This document shows, in pieces, positions 42,232 to 49,848 of a stretch of 64,000 bases of DNA (positions within the stretch are counted from its first letter, which is position 1; the number at the start of each line of letters is the position of its first letter). The notes beneath the pieces are model-generated. The model worked only from the letters and a program-made list of their open reading frames with translations, did no database searches and was not told where the DNA came from. Made by a program: the position numbers and the translations under genes. The stretch lies in NCBI RefSeq assembly GCF_002572525.1, contig NZ_PDBS01000001.1, positions 3,410,001 to 3,474,000 of the forward strand, read 5' to 3'. This stretch comes from Natrinema sp. CBA1119. Lineage in GTDB: Archaea > Halobacteriota > Halobacteria > Halobacteriales > Natrialbaceae.

Positions 42232-45200
42232 TCAAAGGGCGCGGGCGAGCAACTCGACGGGATGTGCCGGCCGATCGTATCCCTCGAAGTCGCCGATCTG
42301 CGTCCGACAGGAGGTTCCGGGTGCCACGACAGCCGTCCCGTCACGTTCGCCCGTCTCTGTCCCATCGCGCGTAGAGCCGCGGTTCCGGCTCTCCTCGAGT
42401 TGGTCCCGTAACAACGAGCCGATCGCCTTCGAGAGGTCGTAGTGTTCGGCTTCGTAGCCGAAACTCCCGGCCATGCCACAGCAGCCCGAGTCGACGGGGT
42501 CGACGGCGTAGCCCGCGCGCCGAAGGACGCCGACCGCGTGGTGGTCCGCGCCGCGAGCTTTCTGGTGGCAGTGGCCGTGGAACGTCACCTGCGCCGCTGC
42601 GGTCTCACCCTGGTCGAACGACAGTTCCTCGTCCAGCCGGTTCCGGTCGAGGTACTCGCAGACGCCGAAGGCGTTCGCCGCGAGCGTCTCGACCCGTTCG
42701 TCCCCGAGCAGCGAGCGGTACTCGTCGACCACCATCGCGGCGTCGGAGGGCTCGATGAACAGGACCGACCACCCGCGCTCGAGGTACGGCTCGAGGTCCT
42801 CGAGTAACGCCTCACCCTGTTCGGCGGCGACCTCGAGCATCCCCGTGGAGTATGCCGCGCGTCCGGTCGGTCCGAGATCTGGAATCGCGACGCGGATGTT
42901 CGCGGCCTCGAGCACCTCGACGGCGGCCTTCCCGACTGCCGGATTGGCGTAGTTGGTGTCCGTGTCGGGGAAGAGGACGACGCCCGCAGTGGCCGATTCG
43001 GGATCGACGCGAGAGCCTCGCTTCGCTCGCGGCGCTGCCGTCGTCTCGCGGTGGTTCGGAAGCCGCTTTGCGGCTTCCGTCATCACGAGACGGCTTTGCC
43101 GTCTCGAACGACTCTGCCGCTCGACTGTTCGCGGAACGTCGTTCCGCGCTACTCGCGTTTCCGAGGGTCCGTCGGAACCTCGCGACTCGAACCAGTCGAC
43201 CAGCGACTCCCGCCGGAACGTCGGGAGGGTCCGGTCGGCCGCAATCCCGGCCGTTTTCTCGAGGGCCGCCCGCGCGCCCGGGAGTTTCGCGGCGCGGTTC
43301 GCCAGCGGCGCGAACGCGCTCCCCAGCGCCGCCAGCCGGTCGATGTCCGCGAACAGCCGCTCCCGGTGGCTCGTCCCCTCGCGGTCGTGGTACTGGTGTT
43401 TGACTTCGGCCTTGAGCTTCGCGAGGTCGACCCCCGTGGGACAGTCGCTCTGACAGCCCTTACAGCCGATACAAAGGTCGAGCACCTCCTCCTGGAACCG
43501 CTCGCCGTACAGTTCCTCGGGATCGATCTCGCCGCTGATGGCCGCCCGGAGCAGGTTGGCTCGCCCGCGCGTGGTCGCGATTTCCTCCTCGGTCGCCCGA
43601 TACGTGGGGCACATCACGTCACCGTCGGTCTGCCGGCAGGTGCCACAGCCGTTACAGAGCTCGACGACGTGCGAAAAGCCGCCCTCGTCGTCGAAATCCA
43701 GCGTCGTCCGTGGCTCGAGCGAGGCGTAGTCCGGACCGTATCGCAGATGTCCGCGGATATCCGTCGGCTCCTCCTCGCGGTAGACGACCTTGCCGGGGTT
43801 CATCCGCCAGTCCGGATCGAAGGTCGATTTGAGGTCCTGAAACGCGTCCCAGAGCTCGGGGCCGTACAGCTTGGGGTTGAACTCCGTTCGCGCGAGGCCG
43901 TCGCCGTGCTCTCCGGAAAAGGAACCGTTGTGTTCGGAGACGAGGTCGGTGACGTCGTCGGCGATCGCACGCATCTTCTCGACATCGCCGCCCTCCTTGA
44001 GGTTCAGGACCGGCCGGATGTGGAGCGTACCGACCCCTGCGTGTGCGAAGTACGCGGCCGTGGTGTCGTGTTTCTCGAGGATCTCCTGAAAGCCCGCGAC
44101 GTACTCGGCGAGTTCCTCGGGCGGAACGGAGGCGTCCTCGACGAAGGGGTACGGCTTCGGGTCGCCCTCCATGCTCATCAACAGCGGGATCGCGGCCTTC
44201 CGGAGCTTCCAGAGCCGGTCTTGCGCTACGGGACCAACTGCCTCGATCGAGTCGAACGCCGCTCCGTCGTCCACGATTCGGGTCGTCGCCCCAGCGATCG
44301 CGTCCGGGAGGTCGTCGACGACCTCGGAATCGAACTCGAGCATCAGCGCCGCCTCGGTCCCCTCGGGGATCGGTTCGGCGTACTCGGCGTACTCCGCCGA
44401 CTCGGCGGCCAGCCGGAACACCTCCCGATCCATCAGCTCGACCGCGCTGGCCTCGAGCGCGAGGGCCTCGGGAACGGCGGTCAGCGCCTCGATCAACTCG
44501 TCGTAACAGCAGACGACCAGCGCGGTCTCGTCGGGTCGGGTCACGAGCGAGAGAGTGGCTTCGACGACGACGCCGAGGGTTCCTTCGGCACCGACGAGTA
44601 GTTTCGAGAGATTCACAATTCGATTTCCGTCGGCATCCGTCCGGATCACCTTCTGCAGATTGTAGCCGCTGACGCTGCGCTTGAGTTTCGGATACCGCTC
44701 CTCGATTTCCGCGGCATTGTCCTCGACCAGTCGCCGGACCGTTCGATAGATCGCGGCCTCGCGGTCGTCTTTCGAGACGATTCGCTCCCATTCCGGTCCG
44801 TCGAGGACGACGTCTCGAGTCCGGATCCTCGATCCGTCGGCGAGGACGACTTCACATTCTTCGACGTAGGCGTCCGTGATACCGTAGCGCACCGAGTGTG
44901 CACCCGTCGAGTTGTTTCCGATCCCGCCGCCGATCGTGGCCCGGTTTGAGGAGGCCGGATCCGGTGGGAATTTGAGGCCGTGGGGCTCGAGTGCGGCGTC
45001 GAGATCGTCCTGGACGACGCCGGGCTGGACGACGGCGGTCCGCTCGTCGGGGTCGATACTTCGGATATCGTCCATGTGTCGCGACAGATCAAGGACGACA
45101 CAGTTCGGGCCGACGGCCTGCCCGGCGAGCGATGAGCCCGCCCCTCGCGGCAGGACCGGCGCGTCGTAGTCGGCCGCAACGCGCACGGCTGCGCGAACAT

Positions 45201-45435
45201 CGGCAGTGTCCTGGGGGATGACGACGCCCGCGGGCTGTGCGCCGTAGATGCTGCCGTCCGTCGCGTAGAGGACGCGGGCGTACTCGTCGAATCGCACGTC
45301 ACCGTCGCAGGCGGCCCGAAGGTCGGCCGCCAGTGCCTCATTGCTGGGTTCTCGTTCCGTCTCGAGCGCTGATCCCCGTCGCGTTCGGTCTCGATCCTCA
45401 ACCGTCGTACCGATGCTGCTATCCTCGGCGACCAT
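42232..45435 (-). CDS. Giant D-lactate dehydrogenase/glycolate oxidase-like fusion (FAD + Fe-S + CCG domains)
   Basis: A 1067-residue fusion. The GlcD-like FAD domain (about 40-560) starts with PAGVVIPQDTADVRAAVRVAADYDAPVLPRGAGSSLAGQA. Two [4Fe-4S] motifs follow (CNGCGTC, about 597; CIGCKGCQSDCP), then a GlpC-type C-terminal part with HGHCHQKARGADHHAV and DSGCCGMAGSFGYE, the CCG motif of heterodisulfide reductase-like subunits. It should oxidise a 2-hydroxy acid such as D-lactate and pass electrons to the membrane quinone pool. An Arg/Ser-rich linker of about 30 residues near 762-792 coincides with three DNA hairpins. The start at 45435 is chosen (MVAEDSSIG). Confidence 0.93.
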   Translation of the reverse strand: MVAEDSSIGTTVEDRDRTRRGSALETEREPSNEALAADLRAACDGDVRFDEYARVLYATDGSIYGAQPAGVVIPQDTADVRAAVRVAADYDAPVLPRGAGSSLAGQAVGPNCVVLDLSRHMDDIRSIDPDERTAVVQPGVVQDDLDAALEPHGLKFPPDPASSNRATIGGGIGNNSTGAHSVRYGITDAYVEECEVVLADGSRIRTRDVVLDGPEWERIVSKDDREAAIYRTVRRLVEDNAAEIEERYPKLKRSVSGYNLQKVIRTDADGNRIVNLSKLLVGAEGTLGVVVEATLSLVTRPDETALVVCCYDELIEALTAVPEALALEASAVELMDREVFRLAAESAEYAEYAEPIPEGTEAALMLEFDSEVVDDLPDAIAGATTRIVDDGAAFDSIEAVGPVAQDRLWKLRKAAIPLLMSMEGDPKPYPFVEDASVPPEELAEYVAGFQEILEKHDTTAAYFAHAGVGTLHIRPVLNLKEGGDVEKMRAIADDVTDLVSEHNGSFSGEHGDGLARTEFNPKLYGPELWDAFQDLKSTFDPDWRMNPGKVVYREEEPTDIRGHLRYGPDYASLEPRTTLDFDDEGGFSHVVELCNGCGTCRQTDGDVMCPTYRATEEEIATTRGRANLLRAAISGEIDPEELYGERFQEEVLDLCIGCKGCQSDCPTGVDLAKLKAEVKHQYHDREGTSHRERLFADIDRLAALGSAFAPLANRAAKLPGARAALEKTAGIAADRTLPTFRRESLVDWFESRGSDGPSETRVARNDVPRTVERQSRSRRQSRLVMTEAAKRLPNHRETTAAPRAKRGSRVDPESATAGVVLFPDTDTNYANPAVGKAAVEVLEAANIRVAIPDLGPTGRAAYSTGMLEVAAEQGEALLEDLEPYLERGWSVLFIEPSDAAMVVDEYRSLLGDERVETLAANAFGVCEYLDRNRLDEELSFDQGETAAAQVTFHGHCHQKARGADHHAVGVLRRAGYAVDPVDSGCCGMAGSFGYEAEHYDLSKAIGSLLRDQLEESRNRGSTRDGTETGERDGTAVVAPGTSCRTQIGDFEGYDRPAHPVELLARAL
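43057..43148. repeat. Three palindromic hairpins inside the lactate dehydrogenase-like gene
   Basis: Three perfect stem-loops occur within 92 bp: 43057-43079 (10-bp stem, TTT loop), 43086-43106 (9-bp stem, TTT loop) and 43130-43148 (8-bp stem, 3-base loop). They keep the reading frame and encode only an Arg/Ser/Ala-rich linker. They resemble intergenic palindromic elements and look like an in-frame insertion. Confidence 0.75.
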
Positions 45436-45759
45436 GTGGGAGGTGTGATCGTCTCGCACGCAGTTAAACGATGGTACTCACTTACAGTTCTGACGCAGAT
45501 GGTCGGCCTCAATAGAGTTCGCTCTGTAACCGAATGGGCCGCTCAACGAAGCAAGCGTGATTCGAGTCGGTCGAATCGCTACGCAGTAGCCACTGAAACG
45601 GGTATACACTACTCGCACCGCCATCGTGTGATCAGGTGGCCAGTGGCCTTCGGTGGCTACCATAGAATCAGTGATACGATCGGTTCTGACAGCGGTAGTA
45701 GGAAATCGAACCACTCACGTTTTCTCTTCTGCTGGTCGGATCTATAGTAGGGATTAGAA
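45436..45759. other. Intergenic stretch holding one MITE-like element
   Basis: This 324-bp gap lies between the lactate dehydrogenase-like gene and the decayed IS630 transposase. It holds the MITE-like copy B and, at 45741-45752, an isolated ctatagtaggga string that resembles the MITE end. No gene was recognised. Confidence 0.5.
45584..45662. mobile_element. MITE-like palindromic element, copy B
   Basis: A 79-bp relative of copies A, C and D, with GTAGCCACTGAAAC at the left end and TTCGGTGGCTAC at the right. Its two-base flanks are CA on both sides. Because TA is its own reverse complement but CA is not, identical CA flanks argue for a true 2-bp target duplication. It is more diverged internally than copies C and D. 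Confidence 0.7.
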
Positions 45760-46687
45760 TTAATCACTCACCTTTGGTATAGAGAGTCGATCAAGAGCGG
45801 TATCAATCGCTGTTGTGAGTTCAGAAAGTGAATCAAAGAACTGGTTGCTTAGCGCTGATTAAAGTTGTCCCCAGCACTCTTCGACCGGATTGACCTCTGG
45901 CGAATACGCCGGCACTCTCACGAAGGAGAGGTCGTCACGGGCCGCCAGGTCCGTGACGGCCGACGCCCGAAAATACGGTGCTCCGTCCAGCACAATACTC
46001 AGATTATCTAAAAATTCGTTGCATACTACGAGAATGAAATGTTTCGCGTATTCGGCAGTCACGTACTCTTCGAATCGAGAGAAAAAGCGATCACCGTCTT
46101 CGGGAATCGCGCCCAACAGACACGTCCAATCGCGTTGGCCAGATAATTCAACAGCTGGCCACGTGCCGCGCGGAAACCACCCGGTACGCGGCTCGACCTG
46201 CACTGATTTCTTGGTTTGATCGATACGGACTACTGTGGCGTCCATCTCCCGCCGCTTTTTTGAGTTCCTCGCGGAACGTTTGCTGTTCGTCAGCATCAGA
46301 CTCGACGGCTGTACGGCGTGGTTTTTGATAACTCAATCCCGCTTTGTTGAACAACTGCCGACAGCTCGGGATTGAGTACTCGACATCGGACGTCTCCTCC
46401 AGATACTGCTGGACAAGCGCCGGCGTCCACGCCGGCGCGTCGATCCCAACTTCCGCAGGAGATTTGTGGACGGTTTCTTCGAACATCTTTTGATGATATT
46501 CTGAAGGATTTTGTTTTATCCCAGATAAGTGATCATCAGTCATGGCCTGTTCAAGCGACTCGTCGGTCTCAAGTCGCTTGAGCCAGCTATAGATTGTCCG
46601 TCGCTGAACGCCGTACCACTCGGCTAGTTCAGTTTGTGTAAGACCATTTTTGTACGCTATTGCCGCTAAGAGCCGTTGTGTCGACAT
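45760..46687 (-). pseudogene. IS630-type transposase, frameshifted and with a premature stop
   Basis: The first frame (from 46687, MSTQRLLAAIAYKNG) has the N-terminal HTH (LTQTELAEWYGVQRRTIYSWLKRL) and linker. At about 46250-46260 the frame shifts at a run of six A (minus strand AAAAAAG), and the DDE part continues in another frame: VRIDQTKKSVQ, LSIVLDGAPYFRA, YSPEVNPVEECWGQL. A TAA (45859-45861) then interrupts, but the same frame continues with a normal-looking tail (SALSNQFFDSLSELTTAIDTALDRLSIPK) to TAA at 45760-45762. AAAAAAG could be a programmed slip site; the nonsense codon still indicates decay. Confidence 0.85.
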
Positions 46688-46810
46688 CTTTTCCCTCAAC
46701 GTTGTCGGGGGTAACTTTCAACCTTTCGACATAAATCTCGTCAAGGTTATCTATTATATCCGGCTACAGTTACTGAGTAGAAAGTTCTAACGGATATTGG
46801 AGTACGCGGG

Positions 46811-46827
46811 TTTATAAGCTTTAAATA
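46811..46827 (+). promoter_or_regulatory. TATA-rich promoter of the TBP gene
   Basis: The stretch tttataagctttaaata lies 19-35 bp before the ATG of the TBP gene. It contains two overlapping TATA-like cores in an otherwise GC-rich genome and suits leaderless or near-leaderless transcription. Confidence 0.65.
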
Positions 46828-46845
46828 CATATTTTTGAACGTCAT

Positions 46846-47406
46846 ATGGCTGACCCGAAGGAATCCATCAACATCGAAAACGTGGTGGCGTCGACCGGCA
46901 TCGGGCAGGAGCTCGATCTCCAGAGTGTCGCAATGGACCTCGAGGGGGCCGACTACGACCCGGAACAGTTCCCCGGTCTCGTCTACCGCACCCAGAATCC
47001 CAAGTCCGCCGCACTGATCTTCCGTTCGGGAAAGATCGTCTGTACCGGCGCGAAAAGCACTGACGCCGTCCACGAGAGTCTCAATATCGTCTTCGACGAA
47101 CTCCGCGAACTCCAGATCCAGGTCGAAGCGGACCCCGAGATCATCGTCCAAAACATCGTCAGCAGCGCTGATCTCGGCCGGAACCTCAACCTGAACGCGA
47201 TCGCCATCGGGCTGGGCCTCGAGAACATCGAGTACGAACCGGAGCAATTCCCCGGACTCGTCTATCGCCTCGATGAGCCAAAAGTCGTCGCCCTCCTCTT
47301 TGGCTCCGGGAAACTGGTTATCACCGGCGGGAAGAAGGTGGAAGACGCCAGTCAGGCCGTCGATGTGATCGTTACCCGCCTCGAGGAGCTCGGCCTGCTC
47401 GAGTAA
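46846..47406 (+). CDS. tbp: TATA-binding protein (TBP)
   Basis: A 186-residue TBP with two direct-repeat halves. The first half reads INIENVVASTGIGQELDLQSVA...DPEQFPGLVYRTQNPKSAALIFRSGKIVCTGAKS, and the second IIVQNIVSSADLGRNLNLNAIAIGL...EPEQFPGLVYRLDEPKVVALLFGSGKLVITGGKK. It binds TATA boxes and recruits TFB and RNA polymerase. Haloarchaea often have several TBPs. This one lies among transposase remnants and tandem repeats. The sequence is intact and acidic, with no sign of decay. Confidence 0.97.
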   Translation: MADPKESINIENVVASTGIGQELDLQSVAMDLEGADYDPEQFPGLVYRTQNPKSAALIFRSGKIVCTGAKSTDAVHESLNIVFDELRELQIQVEADPEIIVQNIVSSADLGRNLNLNAIAIGLGLENIEYEPEQFPGLVYRLDEPKVVALLFGSGKLVITGGKKVEDASQAVDVIVTRLEELGLLE

Positions 47407-47526
47407 CGCGGCTTCGTCCGTCGCTGAACGGATTTGCTTGTACCGGTGCCCGCTTCAGAGGCTCGAGTAACTACTGGAACGATTCACGCCGACCGCCGTC
47501 CGCGATTCTCGTCACCGTGATCGCTT

Positions 47527-47756
47527 TCGGCTCGCTTCGCTCACCGTTCGCGTTCCCGCGGTTCTCGCTCACTGCGTTCGCTCACGGCTCACTTCGGCTC
47601 GCCGTTCGCATTCCCGCGGTTCTCGCTCACTGCGTTCGCTCACGGCTCACTTCGGCTCGCCGTTCGCATTCCCGCGGTTCTCGCTCACTGCGTTCGCTCA
47701 CGGCTCACTTCGGCTCGCCGTTCGCATTCCCGCGGTTCTCGCTCACTGCGTTCGCT
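47527..47756. repeat. 58-bp tandem repeat, three full copies plus partial ends
   Basis: Copies begin at 47560, 47618 and 47676 (exact 58-bp period), with a truncated fourth at 47734 and a diverged partial unit before 47560. The unit starts ggttctcgctcactgcgttc and is strongly biased for C, G and T. Copies are almost identical, so the array is recent or homogenised. 58 is not a multiple of three, arguing against coding. Confidence 0.9.
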
Positions 47757-47832
47757 CCGAACCGCGCACGCTCCAAACCGCGCACGCTCCAAACCGCGCA
47801 CGCTCCAAACCGCGCACGCTCCGAACCGCGCT
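47757..47832. repeat. 16-bp tandem repeat, about 4.75 copies
   Basis: Units cc(g/a)aaccgcgcacgct occur at 47757, 47773, 47789 and 47805, with a truncated unit at 47821. They follow directly on the 58-bp array. No spacers separate them, so this is not a CRISPR array. Confidence 0.9.
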
Positions 47833-47989
47833 ACTATCGTGCGAGCGAGTATCCATTGGCTTTCAGCTGCTATCGGGCCAGAACCCGTTGTGATACGTAT
47901 AGACAACGGCGTTATCGCGAGCACCTGCAAACGTACTGCAAACGTAGTGAGCACTTCACGAGTCATCGACCAGCAGAATACCGGATGCG

Positions 47990-48316
47990 CTACGATCCTG
48001 TTTCGATGAGTTCCGCTTCTCCGTACGTCTCGTCGACAGTGGTAACTCGAACCGTGGCCTCGATCGCTGCAATGTCTTCCTCGAGAAAGAGGACGAATCC
48101 GCTCTCGGTTTTGCAGACGAGCGTTCCGTCGGGTTTCTCATCGACGATATCGACGGTGACCTCTTCTCCGGGCTCGGGTTTCCCGCCGAGGGGCTCCCCG
48201 CACCGCCAGCAGTCAGTTTCGTATTCTGCGGACCCTTCTGGGGCATTGTTTGCCCCACATCGAGGCGTATCACACTTGATGAACGAGTCGTGTTTCCCTG
48301 GATGGTAGCGTCCCAC
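47990..48316 (-). CDS. Zinc-ribbon/TRAM-domain protein
   Basis: A 108-residue protein with a GTG start at 48314-48316. A four-cysteine ribbon (IKCDTPRCGANN...TDCWRCGEPLGG) is followed by a TRAM-like beta-barrel (GEEVTVDIVDEKPDGTLVCKTESGFVLFLEEDIAAIEATVRV...), a fold that binds RNA and is found in small archaeal RNA chaperones. The GTG is preferred over the ATG at 48361 because a TATA-like catattttta lies about 27-35 bp before it. Exact RNA partners are unknown. Confidence 0.75.
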   Translation of the reverse strand: MGRYHPGKHDSFIKCDTPRCGANNAPEGSAEYETDCWRCGEPLGGKPEPGEEVTVDIVDEKPDGTLVCKTESGFVLFLEEDIAAIEATVRVTTVDETYGEAELIETGS

Positions 48317-48418
48317 GTCGCAACCGATGCCGGTAGTCCGTAAAAATATGCCGCTGATCACCCGGGATGCTGTTCAGAGTAGAGTGTGAAGGAGTGAGGC
48401 GGTGGAATTCGTTGTGCT

Positions 48419-48980
48419 ATGCCAGAATTTGACCGCCTCGACGATCTAGTATCGGGATCGAGTTGGATTTTGTGGAGCGCGAGCAGACACCGCGCAAGCT
48501 CATGGAACGCAGTATCCAGCTCCAGTTGTGTGAATCGTCACTTATAGATACTATCTCTGTCTTAGAGTATTTCGGTGTCGAACGGGCGCGCTTGACAGTT
48601 CACAAGTGGGTCCAAAAGGCTGACGTACAGCCGACAGACGGTGCCCAGCCGGATCACATCGCGCTCGACGTGACCGTTTAATTTCGACGATCAGCGCTAC
48701 TGGCTGTACGCTGCTGTCGATCCCGAAACGAACAAATTTCCCCACACCAGGCTGTTTCCGACGCGGAGCGAGGGTGTTACCTCGATCTTTCTCTCTGAAC
48801 TCACCGAGAAACACGATGTCGATGACGCCGTGTTTCTCATCGATTCCGGACACTGACTGGAAGCTGCACGCAACCGACACGGCCTCCGATTTCGTCACGA
48901 GACACACGGAAATCGGAACGCCGCCGAACGTCTCTTTCAAGAAGCAAAACTGCAAACCTATCAGTTCAAAATTGCTTTAG
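48419..48980 (+). pseudogene. IS6-type transposase remnant
   Basis: The order of fragments matches a haloarchaeal IS6-family transposase: MPEFDRLDDL, then in another frame IELDFVEREQTPRKLMERSIQLQL, VLEYFGVERARLTVHKWVQKADVQ and PDHIALDVTV, a stop, then DQRYWLYAAVDPETNKFPHTRLFPT, TEKHDVDDAVFLIDSGH, another stop and RHGLRFRHETHGNRNAAERLFQEAK. At least two frameshifts and two in-frame stops are present, and the catalytic DETV is changed to DVTV. It cannot encode an active enzyme. Terminal repeats were not identified. Confidence 0.85.
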
Positions 48981-49261
48981 AAACGCCGAACCGAATACCA
49001 CCGAAACGTGGCTCCAGCGCGACGCGTACGTATGCAATCAACGAAATTGAACACGGCCGGTTCTCGAACCTGCGCTTCGGTACGACAGCCGAACGGAACT
49101 CGATCGGGATATCCGTTCCCGACAGATCCGTTCTCACTATCATCTCCAGCCCCCACTGGCGACCTGAATTCCATTCGGTTTCGTTCATCCGAATTCGCAT
49201 AATTAACCCAGTAGAGTGACAAACCGACGTTCTTATTTGTTTTGGGGGAGTATTAACTCCA

Positions 49262-49846
49262 ATGAGCGAGTATGGATGTAAAGTTTGTCGAGTATTAGAT
49301 GAATACGATATGGAGCGATACGAGGAACAATTACTCGAACAATGGCAAGCGGATTCGTCCCAGCGAAAGGGATATCGGAAACTTTCCAAGTGGTTTAATA
49401 CACTTATGCTGCGCCGCGAAATGGACCGTGCGGGGCTCTCGACTCTCGGAGACGAAGCCGAGTCGAAATACGAGCGATTGCAATCCGACGAGGCGATTGC
49501 AGCGGAGGTCGCGACAGAGTTAGCGAACACGGGCGTTCCGATCGAACAGTTACGGGACGATTTCGTCTCGTACGGCGTGATCCGGACACATCTGAAGGAG
49601 TGTCTGGAGTCCGATGTAGATCTCTCGAGCGGGGAGTGGGAACGGGACGCGATCGATATTTCACGGAATCACGCCGAAACGAAGATAACGGAGGCCGTTC
49701 GATCGTTACGGAATAAAGAACAGTTGACTGCCGGCGGTGACGTCACCGTTTCCGTTACCGTAGAACTGGAATGCGAGAACTGTCACGCTCGCGTCCCCGC
49801 TGACCGTTCGATTCGACGCGGATACGTCTGCCGCTGTAACAACTAA
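49262..49846 (+). CDS. RdfA-like protein (rod-determining factor family)
   Basis: A 194-residue protein matching the haloarchaeal RdfA pattern: YGCKVCRVLDEYDMERYEEQLLEQW, then KLSKWFNTLMLRREMDRAGLS, LANTGVPIEQLRDDFVSYGVIRTHLKECL and a C-terminal zinc site with cysteines 171, 174, 190 and 192 (CENC...CRC). As I recall, RdfA in Haloferax volcanii is needed for rod-shaped cells and lies beside an SMC-like gene. Here too an SMC-like gene follows after 2 bp. The extra N-terminal CKVC is a variation. This lies in an IS-rich patch, so it may be an accessory paralogue with another role. Confidence 0.8.
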   Translation: MSEYGCKVCRVLDEYDMERYEEQLLEQWQADSSQRKGYRKLSKWFNTLMLRREMDRAGLSTLGDEAESKYERLQSDEAIAAEVATELANTGVPIEQLRDDFVSYGVIRTHLKECLESDVDLSSGEWERDAIDISRNHAETKITEAVRSLRNKEQLTAGGDVTVSVTVELECENCHARVPADRSIRRGYVCRCNN

Positions 49847-49848
49847 CT

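Larger units (their letters stand above)
47407..47989. other. Repeat-filled intergenic region after TBP
   Basis: The 583-bp gap after tbp contains two tandem repeat arrays (47527-47832) and then about 150 bp with no gene I can support. A 263-codon plus-strand frame covering the array (47517-48308) is low-complexity translation of the repeats and is not counted as a gene. Confidence 0.6.

Noticed and set aside
43051-44601. 516-codon plus-strand frame opposite the lactate dehydrogenase-like gene
   Set aside because: Antisense shadow of the fusion; no domains.
45742-45752. Isolated MITE-like terminus near the IS630 relic
   Set aside because: Only about eleven bases match, and no inverted mate was found, so no terminal repeat of the IS is claimed.
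47527-47832. Possible CRISPR array
   Set aside because: Units are directly adjacent with no unique spacers, periods differ (58 and 16 bp), and no cas gene is present.
47517-48308. 263-codon plus-strand open frame over the tandem arrays
   Set aside because: It is low-complexity translation of 58-bp and 16-bp repeats and runs antisense into a supported Zn-ribbon gene; the 58-bp period would not keep a coding frame.
48961-49530. 189-codon minus-strand frame antisense to the RdfA-like gene
   Set aside because: Ser/Arg-rich shadow of a recognised gene and a decayed IS6 element; no motif.
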